This document shows positions 1 through 6,641 of a stretch of 9,289 bases of DNA, one piece after another. The stretch is from Pseudomonadota bacterium. GTDB lineage: Bacteria > Pseudomonadota > Gammaproteobacteria > Steroidobacterales > Steroidobacteraceae. The position numbers were made by a program, and so were the translations under genes. Location: assembly GCA_021815905.1 (NCBI GenBank), contig JAKAZP010000075.1, positions 1-9,289 of the forward strand, in the 5' to 3' direction. Position 1 is the stretch's first letter, and each line of letters begins with the position of its first letter. A model generated the notes under the pieces. The model had not been told where the DNA came from and searched no databases. It saw only the letters and a program-made list of their open reading frames with translations.

Positions 1-614
1 CCGAAGCTCTCGATGGCGAGCTCCTCGGGAAAGTGCATGATGAAGCGCCGCTCCGGATCGAGCTCGCCGATCGAGTGCAGCCCGCGCACGAACGTGCCCT
101 CGTGCGCGATGCGCTCGAGCGCATCGCGGCCGACGCGCGTCATCATCATCATGTTGAGCGCCACGTAGGCGCTGTCGGTGATCTCGACCCCGCAGCGCGA
201 CAGCGGCGAGTCGATCGGTCCCATGCAGTAGGGAATGACGTAGAGCGTGCGGTTGCGCATCGCGCCGCGGAACAGCTCCCGCATCCGCGCGTGCGCCTCG
301 TGCGGGTCCATCCAGTTGTTGTTCGGACCGGCGTCGTCCCTGGACGGCGTGCAGATGTAGGTGAGGTGCTCGACGCGCGCGACGTCGCTCGGGCTCGAGC
401 GATACAGATGACAGCCCGGAAAGCGCTCCGCGTCGAGCTTGTGCAGCTCACCCGCGCGGACCAGCTCGCCGGTGAGCGCGCCGAATTCGGCGGCCGTGCC
501 CTCGCACCAGTGCACCTTCTGCGGCTGCGTGAGGGCGCGCACGGATTCGACCCAGTCGTGCACCGAGCGGCTGAGCCGGGCCAATGGGAGCGGAAGAGGT
601 TGAGCAGTGGCCAT
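1..614 (-). CDS. pckG: Phosphoenolpyruvate carboxykinase (GTP), N-terminal part, cut by the left window edge
   Basis: Cytosolic gluconeogenic enzyme that converts oxaloacetate and GTP to phosphoenolpyruvate, CO2 and GDP. About 204 codons are visible from an ATG at 614 (reading leftwards); the family is about 600 residues, so the nucleotide-binding and C-terminal parts lie outside the window. Family hallmarks of GTP-type (not ATP-type) PEPCK are clear: KVHWCEG near residue 33, SPSDVARVE near 74-82 with the substrate-binding Arg at 80, YICTPSRDDAGPNNNWMDP at 86-104, then LYVIPYCMGPIDSPLSRCGV and ITDSAYVALNMMMMTRVG. The start is supported by a GAGGA ribosome-binding site about 7 bases upstream and by the alignment of the N-terminus. 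It is transcribed divergently from yoaA. The gene runs through the edge and no frame break is seen in the visible part. Certain as a family call. Confidence 0.96.
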   Translation of the reverse strand, partial: MATAQPLPLPLARLSRSVHDWVESVRALTQPQKVHWCEGTAAEFGALTGELVRAGELHKLDAERFPGCHLYRSSPSDVARVEHLTYICTPSRDDAGPNNNWMDPHEAHARMRELFRGAMRNRTLYVIPYCMGPIDSPLSRCGVEITDSAYVALNMMMMTRVGRDALERIAHEGTFVRGLHSIGELDPERRFIMHFPEELAIESF

Positions 615-713
615 CTCGGTTCCTCGATTCGGTTGCGGCCCGGCCTTCAGCGAGGCCTTTCACCGCTTGATTCATGGACGATCGGGGCGGGCCCCTGTCC
701 CGCGCGCGAAGCC

Positions 714-719
714 AGTATA
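714..719 (-). promoter_or_regulatory. Candidate -10 element for pckG
   Basis: On the minus strand the sequence reads TATACT, five of six matches to the sigma-70 -10 consensus, about 95 bases upstream of the pckG ATG. No good -35 hexamer is found at 16-18 bases; TTTATG is somewhat too far away. A regulator-assisted promoter is possible because an inverted repeat lies just upstream at 752-770. Inferred from sequence only. Confidence 0.35.
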
Positions 720-748
720 GCCGCGCCCCGCGCGCGCGCTCATAAAGT

Positions 749-778
749 ACGACAAAACCTGCTGTTTTGTACCATAAT
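749..778 (+). promoter_or_regulatory. Candidate sigma-70 promoter towards yoaA
   Basis: ACGACA (749-754, four of six matches to the -35 consensus) and CATAAT (773-778, five of six to -10) are separated by 18 bases in an AT-richer patch within otherwise extremely GC-rich DNA. A transcript starting near 785 would give yoaA a leader of roughly 120 bases. The 19-base inverted repeat at 752-770 fills the spacer, so a protein bound there would block this promoter. A second -10-like element lies right before the yoaA start; I cannot tell which one is used. Confidence 0.4.
752..770. promoter_or_regulatory. Inverted repeat, candidate operator in the pckG-yoaA divergent region
   Basis: ACAAAAC, five-base centre CTGCT, then GTTTTGT: perfect 7-base arms. 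It has no T-run in either direction that would make it a terminator and it sits between a candidate -35 and -10. It looks like a dimeric repressor site. It does not fit the LexA pattern CTGT-N8-ACAG. It loosely resembles the PsrA fatty-acid regulator pattern (CAAAC-N4-GTTTG), but arm sequence and spacing differ, so the regulator is unassigned. Confidence 0.45.
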
Positions 779-890
779 CGCACATCCTCAGCCTTGCAGG
801 AAAATCAGGCACATAGCCGCGCCGGAGCGGCGCGCGGAAGGCGGGCGGAGCCCCGCGGTACGGGCCGCGCGGTCGGCGGCGCCCGAGCCG

Positions 891-896
891 TACAAT
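891..896 (+). promoter_or_regulatory. -10 element next to the yoaA start, possibly giving a leaderless mRNA
   Basis: TACAAT matches the -10 consensus at five of six positions and ends only six bases before the yoaA ATG at 903. Transcription normally begins 6-7 bases after the hexamer, which would place the first transcribed base at or beside the A of the ATG. No ribosome-binding site precedes this ATG, which agrees with a leaderless message. No convincing -35 is seen. Confidence 0.4.
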
Positions 897-902
897 CGCG
901 AC

Positions 903-2924
903 ATGTTGGAATTGGAGGACATCTTCGGGCACGGGGGGCCGCTGCAGCGCGCGCTGCCGGCCTTCAATCTCCGCCGTCAGCAGCTGCACATGGCCGAGCG
1001 GGTGGCCGGGGCGATCGCTCAGCGCGAGACTCTGGTTGTCGAGGCCGGCACGGGCACGGGCAAGACCTTCGCATATCTCGTTCCCGCGCTGCTTTCCGGC
1101 GCCCGCGTCCTCATCTCCACCGGCACGCGCACCCTGCAGGACCAGCTCTATGCGAAGGACCTGCCGTTGCTCGCCGCGGCGCTCGGCCGGCCCGCCAAGG
1201 TGGCGCTGCTCAAGGGACGCGCCAACTATCTGTGCCGGCATCGACTCGCACAGGGTCCGGGCGAGACGCTCGAGCTGCCGGGTCTTGCGCCGGCGGCCTC
1301 CTCGGGGTCCCTCGAGCCGATGCTCGAGCGCATCCGCCGCTTCGCGCTCGGCACCCGCACCGGAGATCTCGCCGAGGTCGCAGGCCTCGCCGATACCGAT
1401 CCGCTCTGGGGACAGATCACCTCGAGCCGCGACAACTGTCTCGGCGCGCGCTGCCCGGAGTTCTCGCGATGTCATGTCGCGCTCGCCCGGCGACGGGCGC
1501 TCGAGGCCGACATCGTCATCGTCAATCATCATCTGTTGCTCGCCGATCTCGCGCTCAAGGAGGATGGCTTCGGGGATCTGCTCGGCGCCGCCGATGCCGT
1601 CATCCTCGATGAGGCGCATCAGATTCCGGACCTCGCCGCGCAGTTCTTCGGCGCGAGCGTGAGCAGCCGTCGCATCGAGACGCTGCTCGGGGGATTGCAG
1701 GCGGAGCTCGCCGCCGCGCGTCGCGCGCGCGCGGGCGGCGATGCCGCCGAGGACGGTCGGATCGCCCGGATCGGCGCTGCGGCCGAGGCGGTGCGCGCAA
1801 GCGTCGGACGCCTCGCGGCGCAGCTGCGCGGACGGTCGGGCCGGTTCGCCTGGGACGAAGCCGACCCGCGGCTCGGTGACCGGGTGAGCGGGCTCTCGCG
1901 CTCACTCGCGACGCTCACCGAGGAGCTGGGCGGGCTCGAGGAAGACTCCGCCCTCGGGGCATTCGGGGCACGCGCGCGCGAGCTCGGTGCGAGCCTCGAG
2001 CGCATCGACCGCGTCGAGGAACTCGATGGGGCGCGATCGGTGGAGGTGACCCCGCGCGGCTTCGCGCTGAGTCTCATGCCGTTCGACATCGCGGCGCGCT
2101 TTCGCGCGCTGATGGACACCCACGGCTGCTCCTGGGTGTTTACCTCGGCGACCCTGTCGCTCGGGGAGGACTTCAGTCCCTTCACCACCCGCCTCGGTCT
2201 CGAAGGCTGCGCCACCGTCAAGATCGACAGTCCCTTCGATTATCCGCGGCAGGGGCTGCTCTTCCTTCCCGTTGGAATGCCGATGCCGTCATCGCCGGGG
2301 TATCTCGCGGCCGTGATGGAGGTGGCAGGGGAGCTGATCGAGGCCGCGCGCGGGGGGGCCTTCGTGCTCTTCACCAGCCACCGCGCGCTCACGCAGGCGG
2401 CCGCGGCATGGCGCGCGCGCGGGCAGACCGCCGGGAGTCATCGGCTGCTGGTTCAGGGTGAGGCGCCACGCGAGCGGCTGCTGCGGGCGTTTCGCGAGGA
2501 CGGCGATGCGGTGCTGCTCGGGACCACCAGTTTCTGGGAGGGAGTCGACGTCAAGGGACGGGCGCTGCGGCTCGTCATCATCGAGAAACTGCCATTCGCC
2601 TCACCCGATGATCCCCTCGTTCGTGCGCGCATCGAGCATCTGCAGGGGACCGGCGTCAACGCCTTCCGGGATTTTCAGCTGCCGCAGGCGGCACTCGCGC
2701 TGAAGCAGGGCGTCGGGCGCCTCATCCGCAGCGAGCAGGACTTTGGCGCCGTCGCCATCTGCGATCCGCGCCTCACGGAGCGGGCGTACGGCCGGGTCTT
2801 TCTCGCCGCTTTACCGCCGATGAGCGTGACGCGGGAGCGCGGGCGCGCGGTCGCGTTTCTGCGCGAGCATGCCGGCGGAGCGCCCGAGGCGCGCCCGGCG
2901 TCCGCCCTGGAATCGACCCCGTGA
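903..2924 (+). CDS. yoaA: ATP-dependent DNA helicase, YoaA/DinG family (Fe-S superfamily 2)
   Basis: 673-residue XPD-like 5'-3' DNA helicase of the DinG/YoaA group, involved in repair of stalled or damaged replication; E. coli YoaA works with the polymerase clamp-loader subunit HolC. Seen in order: Q-motif-like FNLRRQQ at 21-27, Walker A AGTGTGKT at 48-55, four cysteines C111, C179, C184 and C190 placed as the 4Fe-4S ligands, NHHLLLADL at 208-216, DEAH box at 236-239, TSATL at 414-418, WEGVD at 545-549 and the motif VI QGVGRLIRS at 602-610. The reading frame is open far upstream (to about 33), but that part is antisense to pckG and has no family similarity; the ATG at 903 gives MLELEDIFG, the expected N-terminus. 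Its stop overlaps the tsaB start. Length and the tsaB neighbour (adjacent in E. coli too) favour YoaA over DinG. Confidence 0.92.
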   Translation: MLELEDIFGHGGPLQRALPAFNLRRQQLHMAERVAGAIAQRETLVVEAGTGTGKTFAYLVPALLSGARVLISTGTRTLQDQLYAKDLPLLAAALGRPAKVALLKGRANYLCRHRLAQGPGETLELPGLAPAASSGSLEPMLERIRRFALGTRTGDLAEVAGLADTDPLWGQITSSRDNCLGARCPEFSRCHVALARRRALEADIVIVNHHLLLADLALKEDGFGDLLGAADAVILDEAHQIPDLAAQFFGASVSSRRIETLLGGLQAELAAARRARAGGDAAEDGRIARIGAAAEAVRASVGRLAAQLRGRSGRFAWDEADPRLGDRVSGLSRSLATLTEELGGLEEDSALGAFGARARELGASLERIDRVEELDGARSVEVTPRGFALSLMPFDIAARFRALMDTHGCSWVFTSATLSLGEDFSPFTTRLGLEGCATVKIDSPFDYPRQGLLFLPVGMPMPSSPGYLAAVMEVAGELIEAARGGAFVLFTSHRALTQAAAAWRARGQTAGSHRLLVQGEAPRERLLRAFREDGDAVLLGTTSFWEGVDVKGRALRLVIIEKLPFASPDDPLVRARIEHLQGTGVNAFRDFQLPQAALALKQGVGRLIRSEQDFGAVAICDPRLTERAYGRVFLAALPPMSVTRERGRAVAFLREHAGGAPEARPASALESTP

Positions 2925-3607
2925 AGCTGCTCGCGCTCGATACGGCCACCGAGAGTTGCTCGGCGGCCCTGCTGCTCGAGGACCGGCTGCTCGCACGCGA
3001 GGCGGAATTCACTCGCGGCCACGCCGAGCACATTCTGCCGATGATCGATGAGCTCCTCGGCGAAGCCGCGCTCGGCCTGCGCGCGCTCGATGCGATCGCC
3101 TTCGGGCGCGGGCCGGGCTCGTTCACCGGGGTCCGGCTCGCCGCCAGCCTCGCGCAGGGACTCGCCTTCGGGGCCGGCCTCGGCGTCGTGCCGGTCTCGG
3201 ATCTCGAGGCGCTCGCTCAACGCGCCCTCGATCTGGAGGAGGACATCGGGCGGGTGCTCGTCTGCAGCGATGCCCGCATGAGCGAGGTCTACTGGGGCTG
3301 TTTCGAGCGCGGCGCCGAGCGCCTCGCGGTCCCCGCCGGCCCCGAGCGCGTGAGCCCGCCCGGGAGGGTATCCGTACCGGAAGCTTGGCTGGAGTTCGCC
3401 GGCGCGGGACGGGGATTCGAGGCTTACCCGGAGCTGCGCGCGCTGCCGGGCCTGCGGGCCCGAGCCTCGCTCGAGCGGCTGTTGCCGCGAGCCGAGGAGA
3501 TCGCCCGGCTTGCCGCCCCGCGCGTGCTCCGGGGCGCGCTGCTGCCCCCGCAGGAGGCCCTTCCCGTTTATCTGCGGGACCAGGTGGCGCGTCCGAGCCT
3601 CTCGTGA
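2921..3607 (+). CDS. tsaB: tRNA threonylcarbamoyladenosine biosynthesis protein TsaB
   Basis: 228-residue cytoplasmic protein, close to the 231 of E. coli TsaB (YeaZ). It is the non-catalytic ASKHA-fold partner of TsaD and acts with TsaE and TsaC to form t6A at position 37 of tRNAs that read ANN codons. Seen: the N-terminal MKLLALDTATESCSAALL strand-turn motif, GHAEHILPMIDELL with the conserved His-Ala-Glu, and FGRGPGSFTGVR at 61-72. It starts at GTG (2921), which overlaps the yoaA stop as GTGA, so it is probably translated by coupling with yoaA. It ends 13 bases before the Pho box of phoB, so the two transcription units are tightly packed. No oddities in the protein. Confidence 0.94.
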   Translation: MKLLALDTATESCSAALLLEDRLLAREAEFTRGHAEHILPMIDELLGEAALGLRALDAIAFGRGPGSFTGVRLAASLAQGLAFGAGLGVVPVSDLEALAQRALDLEEDIGRVLVCSDARMSEVYWGCFERGAERLAVPAGPERVSPPGRVSVPEAWLEFAGAGRGFEAYPELRALPGLRARASLERLLPRAEEIARLAAPRVLRGALLPPQEALPVYLRDQVARPSLS

Positions 3608-3620
3608 ACGGCGCCGCCCG

Positions 3621-3654
3621 CTGTCATGAATCTGCAACAATATGCCTCTGTAAT
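3621..3654 (+). promoter_or_regulatory. Pho box plus -10 element, phoB promoter
   Basis: CTGTCATGAATCTGCAAC (3621-3638) is a PhoB-binding box: a perfect CTGTCAT half, the AT-rich linker GAAT, then CTGCAAC, an 11-base direct repeat. TGTAAT at 3649-3654 matches the -10 consensus at five of six positions and begins 10 bases after the box, the geometry of E. coli Pho promoters, where PhoB replaces the -35. The predicted start is near 3661, about 22 bases before the phoB ATG. This implies that phoBR activates itself when phosphate is scarce. Confidence 0.8.
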
Positions 3655-3682
3655 ACGCTCCGCTGTGGACATCGCGAGAACC

Positions 3683-4378
3683 ATGCCGGCGAAATTGATT
3701 CTCGTCGTGGAGGACGAGCGCGCCATCCGTGAAATGATCGCCTTCGGGTTGAAGCGGGCCGGCTTCTCGGTCCGCGAGGCGGAGGATTGCCGCGAGGCGC
3801 GCGAGGCGATCGCCGATCAGCGTCCCGATCTCATGCTGGTCGACTGGATGCTGCCGGACATGAGCGGGCTCGAGCTCACCCGCACCATCAAGCGCGATCG
3901 CCAGACGCGCGAGCTCCCGATCATCATGCTCACCGCGAGGGCGGAGGAGGGCGACAAGGTGACCGGGCTCGAGAACGGGGCCGATGACTACATCACCAAG
4001 CCGTTCTCCCCCCGGGAGCTCCTCGCCCGCATCAACGCGGTGCTGCGCCGCGCGGGCACGAGCGGCCTCGATCATTGCGTCGAGTTCGAGGCGCTGAAGC
4101 TCGACCAGCAGGGTCAGCGGATCACCGTCGACGGGCACACGGTCGCCCTCGGGCCCACCGAGTACCGCATGCTCGAGTTTTTCATGACCCACCCGGAGCG
4201 CGTGTTCACGCGCGACCAGCTTCTCGACCGGCTCTGGGGCGGAAATGTGTACGTGGAAGAGCGTACCATCGACGTGCACGTGCGCAGGCTCCGCAAATCG
4301 CTCGAGAAATATGGCGCGGATCGCTACGTGCAGACCGTGAGAGGCTCTGGCTATCGTTTCTCCGCCAAGCCCGAATAG
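3683..4378 (+). CDS. phoB: Phosphate regulon response regulator PhoB (OmpR family)
   Basis: 231-residue two-component response regulator that activates the phosphate-starvation regulon by binding Pho boxes. Receiver domain about 4-122: acidic pocket E10/D11, phospho-acceptor D54 in LMLVDWMLPDMSG, T84 in MLTAR and K106 in ITKPFSPRELLARI. Winged-helix DNA-binding domain about 130-229 with GPTEYRMLEFFMTHPERVF, YVEERTIDVHVRRLRKSL and the terminal VRGSGYRFS. The start is the ATG at 3683 (MPAKLILVVEDE, like E. coli MARRILVVEDE). An in-frame ATG at 3626 is rejected because it lies inside the Pho box, upstream of the predicted transcript start. phoR follows after 38 bases, so phoBR is one operon. The ribosome-binding site is weak (GAGAA). 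Confidence 0.95.
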   Translation: MPAKLILVVEDERAIREMIAFGLKRAGFSVREAEDCREAREAIADQRPDLMLVDWMLPDMSGLELTRTIKRDRQTRELPIIMLTARAEEGDKVTGLENGADDYITKPFSPRELLARINAVLRRAGTSGLDHCVEFEALKLDQQGQRITVDGHTVALGPTEYRMLEFFMTHPERVFTRDQLLDRLWGGNVYVEERTIDVHVRRLRKSLEKYGADRYVQTVRGSGYRFSAKPE

Positions 4379-4416
4379 CTCCCGCCCGCCGGCGGGGAAT
4401 TGACGAGCGGAGGGCC

Positions 4417-5733
4417 ATGCAACCGGCGACTCAGGCGTGGTGGTTCGTGGGCGTGCGGCTCGCCGGCACGCTGCTCGCCGGACTCATCGCCGGGCTCGTG
4501 CTCCACAGCGTCTGGGGCGGCCTCGCCTGCGCGCTCGCCGCCCACCTCACCTGGCAGCTGATCGTGCTGTTTCGGGTCGAATGGTGGCTGCGGCATCGCA
4601 GCTACGCGGACCCGCCGAACATCGGAGGGGTCTGGGGCGAGGTGATCTCCCAGATCGTGCGCCTGCACCGGCGCAAGCGCTTCCACAAGCAGCGCTTCGT
4701 GCAGCTCATGCGCCAGTTGCAACGCTCGACCGCCGCGCTGCCGAACGGCGTCGTCATCCTCAACCCTCAGCGCGAGATCGTCTGGTTCAATCGCATGGCG
4801 AGCCGCCTGCTCGACCTGAAGCGCACGGTAGACCTCGGCATCCGGATCGAGAACCTGGTGCGCGAGCCGGAATTCGCGCGCTATCTCGCGCGGCAGGACT
4901 ACTCGAACCCGGTGGTGATCCGCCGTGCGACGCGCGAGGAGTGCTATCTCTCGCTGCAGCTGGTGCCGTACGGGGAGGGCCAGCAGCTCCTGCTGGCGGC
5001 GGACGTGTCGCGGCAGATGCGCCTCGAGGCCGTGCGGCGCGATTTCGTCGCGAATGCCTCGCACGAGCTGCGCTCCCCGCTCACGGTCATCGCGGGCTAT
5101 CTCGAGACCCTCAGTCACGATCCGGCGCTCGATCGCGATCTGCAGGGACCCGTGGCGGAGATGCGCCGCCAGGCCGAGCGCATGACGGGCATCATCGCCG
5201 ACCTGCTCGAGCTGTCGCGTCTCGAGCAGAGCGAGGAGCCGGTGGAAGGAGAGCCGCTCGACGTCGCGGCCCTGCTCGCGGTGTTGCGCAAGGACGTGCT
5301 CGCTCGACCCGTGCATCCGCGGGAGGTGCGCGTGCGCCTCGACTCCGATGCGGCGCTCCTCGGCAGCGAGCCGGAGATCCATTCCGCGTTCTCCAATCTC
5401 GTGGATAATGCCGCGAAATACACCCCCGCCGACGGCTCGATCGAGATGCGCTGGTGGGTGGATGAGGACGGCGGCCACTTTTCCGTGGCCGACACCGGAA
5501 TTGGAGTTCCCGCGGAGCTCATTCCCCGGCTCACGGAGCGCTTCTACCGCGTCGACCCGGGGCGCTCGCGCGCGACGGGCGGCTCCGGGCTCGGCCTCGC
5601 CATCGTCAAGCACGTGCTGCAGCGCCACGGCGCGGAGCTCGAGATCCGGAGTGTGCTCGGCAAGGGCAGCACCTTCACCTGTCACTTTCCGCCCGGGCGG
5701 TTGCACCTGTTCCCGGCGGCGACCGCCGTCTGA
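4417..5733 (+). CDS. phoR: Phosphate regulon sensor histidine kinase PhoR
   Basis: 438-residue inner-membrane sensor kinase that phosphorylates PhoB under phosphate limitation and is held off by PhoU and the Pst transporter when phosphate is plentiful. Two hydrophobic helices at about 8-28 and 32-52 with almost no periplasmic loop, as in E. coli PhoR (431 residues), so phosphate is not sensed directly outside. Then a basic stretch with a coiled look (RLHRRKRFHKQRF), a PAS domain about 95-205 (NGVVILNPQREIVWFNRMA), the H box FVANASHELRSPLTVIAGY with H216, the N box NLVDNAAKYT with N331, G1 DTGIGVP at D359 and G2 GGSGLGLAIVKHV from about 388. The start at 4417 has GGAGG a few bases upstream; the longer frame back to 4075 overlaps phoB and is not used. 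Confidence 0.95.
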   Translation: MQPATQAWWFVGVRLAGTLLAGLIAGLVLHSVWGGLACALAAHLTWQLIVLFRVEWWLRHRSYADPPNIGGVWGEVISQIVRLHRRKRFHKQRFVQLMRQLQRSTAALPNGVVILNPQREIVWFNRMASRLLDLKRTVDLGIRIENLVREPEFARYLARQDYSNPVVIRRATREECYLSLQLVPYGEGQQLLLAADVSRQMRLEAVRRDFVANASHELRSPLTVIAGYLETLSHDPALDRDLQGPVAEMRRQAERMTGIIADLLELSRLEQSEEPVEGEPLDVAALLAVLRKDVLARPVHPREVRVRLDSDAALLGSEPEIHSAFSNLVDNAAKYTPADGSIEMRWWVDEDGGHFSVADTGIGVPAELIPRLTERFYRVDPGRSRATGGSGLGLAIVKHVLQRHGAELEIRSVLGKGSTFTCHFPPGRLHLFPAATAV

Positions 5734-5781
5734 GCCGAGTCCTGCCCGGCGCCTCCGGTGCGCGGCCCGGCATGAGCGGCA

Positions 5782-5799
5782 CTGTCATGACGATGACAT
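5782..5799 (+). promoter_or_regulatory. Candidate Pho box (also a perfect inverted repeat) upstream of the metallophosphoesterase gene
   Basis: CTGTCATGACGATGACAT: a perfect CTGTCAT half-site followed 11 bases on by ATGACAT, which matches CTGTCAT at five of seven positions. The same bases form a perfect 6-base inverted repeat, TGTCAT-GACG-ATGACA (5783-5798). The linker is less AT-rich than usual and no good -10 lies about 10 bases downstream, so this is weaker than the phoB box. It lies 48 bases after the phoR stop and about 47 bases before the next start codon. Confidence 0.45.
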
Positions 5800-5846
5800 C
5801 TCGAGCGCTGAAGCTTCGGGCCCGGGTCCATTGACGAGGGGCCGAC

Positions 5847-6641
5847 ATGGCCGATCGGCGACGCAGTCTCCGGGCGAGAACGCTGTTCCTTTCCGACATC
5901 CACCTGGGGTTCCCGCGCGCCAGGGTGACGGAGCTCAACCTTTTTCTGCGCGAGGTCGAGGCCGAATGCATCGTGCTGGTCGGGGACATCGTCGACGCCC
6001 TGAGCCTCTCGCGCCGCCTCTTCTGGAACGCCGAGCACATGCAGGTGGTGCGCACGCTGCTCGCGCGACGCCGCGCCGGCACCCGCCTCGTCTATCTGCC
6101 GGGTAATCACGACGCCTCCCTCGGGGTGCTCGCCGAGATGCTGCAGGGCCAGATCGAGGTCCATCGCGAATGGGTGCATCGCACGGCGCGCGGGGAGCGG
6201 CTGCTCGTGTTGCATGGTGACCGCTTCGATGGCGAGATGCCCTGCCCGCGCGGGCTCCAGCGCCTCGGCGACGCCCTGTACGAGGCGACCGTCATGCTGA
6301 GCCACAACCTCAATAACGCGCGCCGCGCGCTCGGGCGCCCGTACTGGCCGCTGGTCGAGCGCCTGAAGCTGAGTTTCGGGGCGAGCGCGCGCTACGTCGG
6401 CGCGTACGAGGAACTCGCCGCCCGGCATGCGCGCGAGCAGGGCTATGACGGGGTGGTCTGCGGCCACATCCATCGCGCGAATCTGCGTCGGATCGACGGC
6501 ACGCTCTACTGCAATACCGGTGACTGGGTGGAGTCCTGCTCGGCGGTGGTGGAGAATCGCGCCGGCGAGCTCGAGCTGCTGCGACTGCCGCCGCGCACCG
6601 ACCCCGCGCGCGGTGCGGCGCCGATCGCCGAAGCCGCGTGA
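5847..6641 (+). CDS. Calcineurin-like metallophosphoesterase of the COG2908 (LpxH-like / PlcP-like) superfamily
   Basis: 264-residue cytoplasmic two-metal phosphoesterase. Metal and active-site motifs are complete: SDIHLG (D17, H19), GDIVD (D47), GNHD (N87, H88), HGDRFD (H123) and CGHIH (H207, H209), followed by YCNTGDWVES. Automatic annotation would probably say UDP-2,3-diacylglucosamine diphosphatase (lipid A synthesis). The NTGDWVES ending, however, is typical of the paralogous group that includes Sinorhizobium PlcP, a PhoB-controlled phospholipase C that breaks phospholipids down to diacylglycerol during phosphate starvation. Position between phoR and phoU, a Pho-box-like site upstream and the glycosyltransferase remnant immediately downstream all favour the PlcP-like role; that is inference. 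The start at ATG 5847 has GAGGGG five bases before it. The stop overlaps the GTG of the decayed gene as GTGA. Confidence 0.85.
   Translation: MADRRRSLRARTLFLSDIHLGFPRARVTELNLFLREVEAECIVLVGDIVDALSLSRRLFWNAEHMQVVRTLLARRRAGTRLVYLPGNHDASLGVLAEMLQGQIEVHREWVHRTARGERLLVLHGDRFDGEMPCPRGLQRLGDALYEATVMLSHNLNNARRALGRPYWPLVERLKLSFGASARYVGAYEELAARHAREQGYDGVVCGHIHRANLRRIDGTLYCNTGDWVESCSAVVENRAGELELLRLPPRTDPARGAAPIAEAA

Noticed and set aside
642..657. GGCCT-N6-AGGCC hairpin in the pckG leader as a regulatory RNA element
   Set aside because: Five-pair stem with no conserved riboswitch features; expected by chance in such GC-rich DNA.
759..777. LexA (SOS) box before the yoaA helicase
   Set aside because: The CTG triplets here are not followed by CAG at the required spacing, so SOS control is not supported.
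33..902. In-frame upstream extension of the helicase reading frame
   Set aside because: It is antisense to pckG over 33-614 and shows no helicase similarity; the family N-terminus begins at 903. GC-rich DNA simply lacks stops here.
2675..4279. Long minus-strand open frame opposite yoaA, tsaB and phoB
   Set aside because: It lies antisense to three well-recognised genes, and its Arg/His/Glu-rich composition is typical of a shadow frame.
4385..4396. 12-base palindrome CCCGCCGGCGGG between phoB and phoR as a terminator
   Set aside because: The loop-forming stem is only about four pairs and no T-run follows; phoR is expected to be cotranscribed.
4351..5706. Long minus-strand open frame opposite phoR
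   Set aside because: Fully antisense to phoR, whose motifs are complete; no domain is recognisable.
5772..5834. 20-codon open frame beginning MSGTVMTMTSRALK upstream of the metallophosphoesterase gene
   Set aside because: It overlaps the palindrome, lacks a ribosome-binding site, has no recognisable content and is too short to separate from chance.
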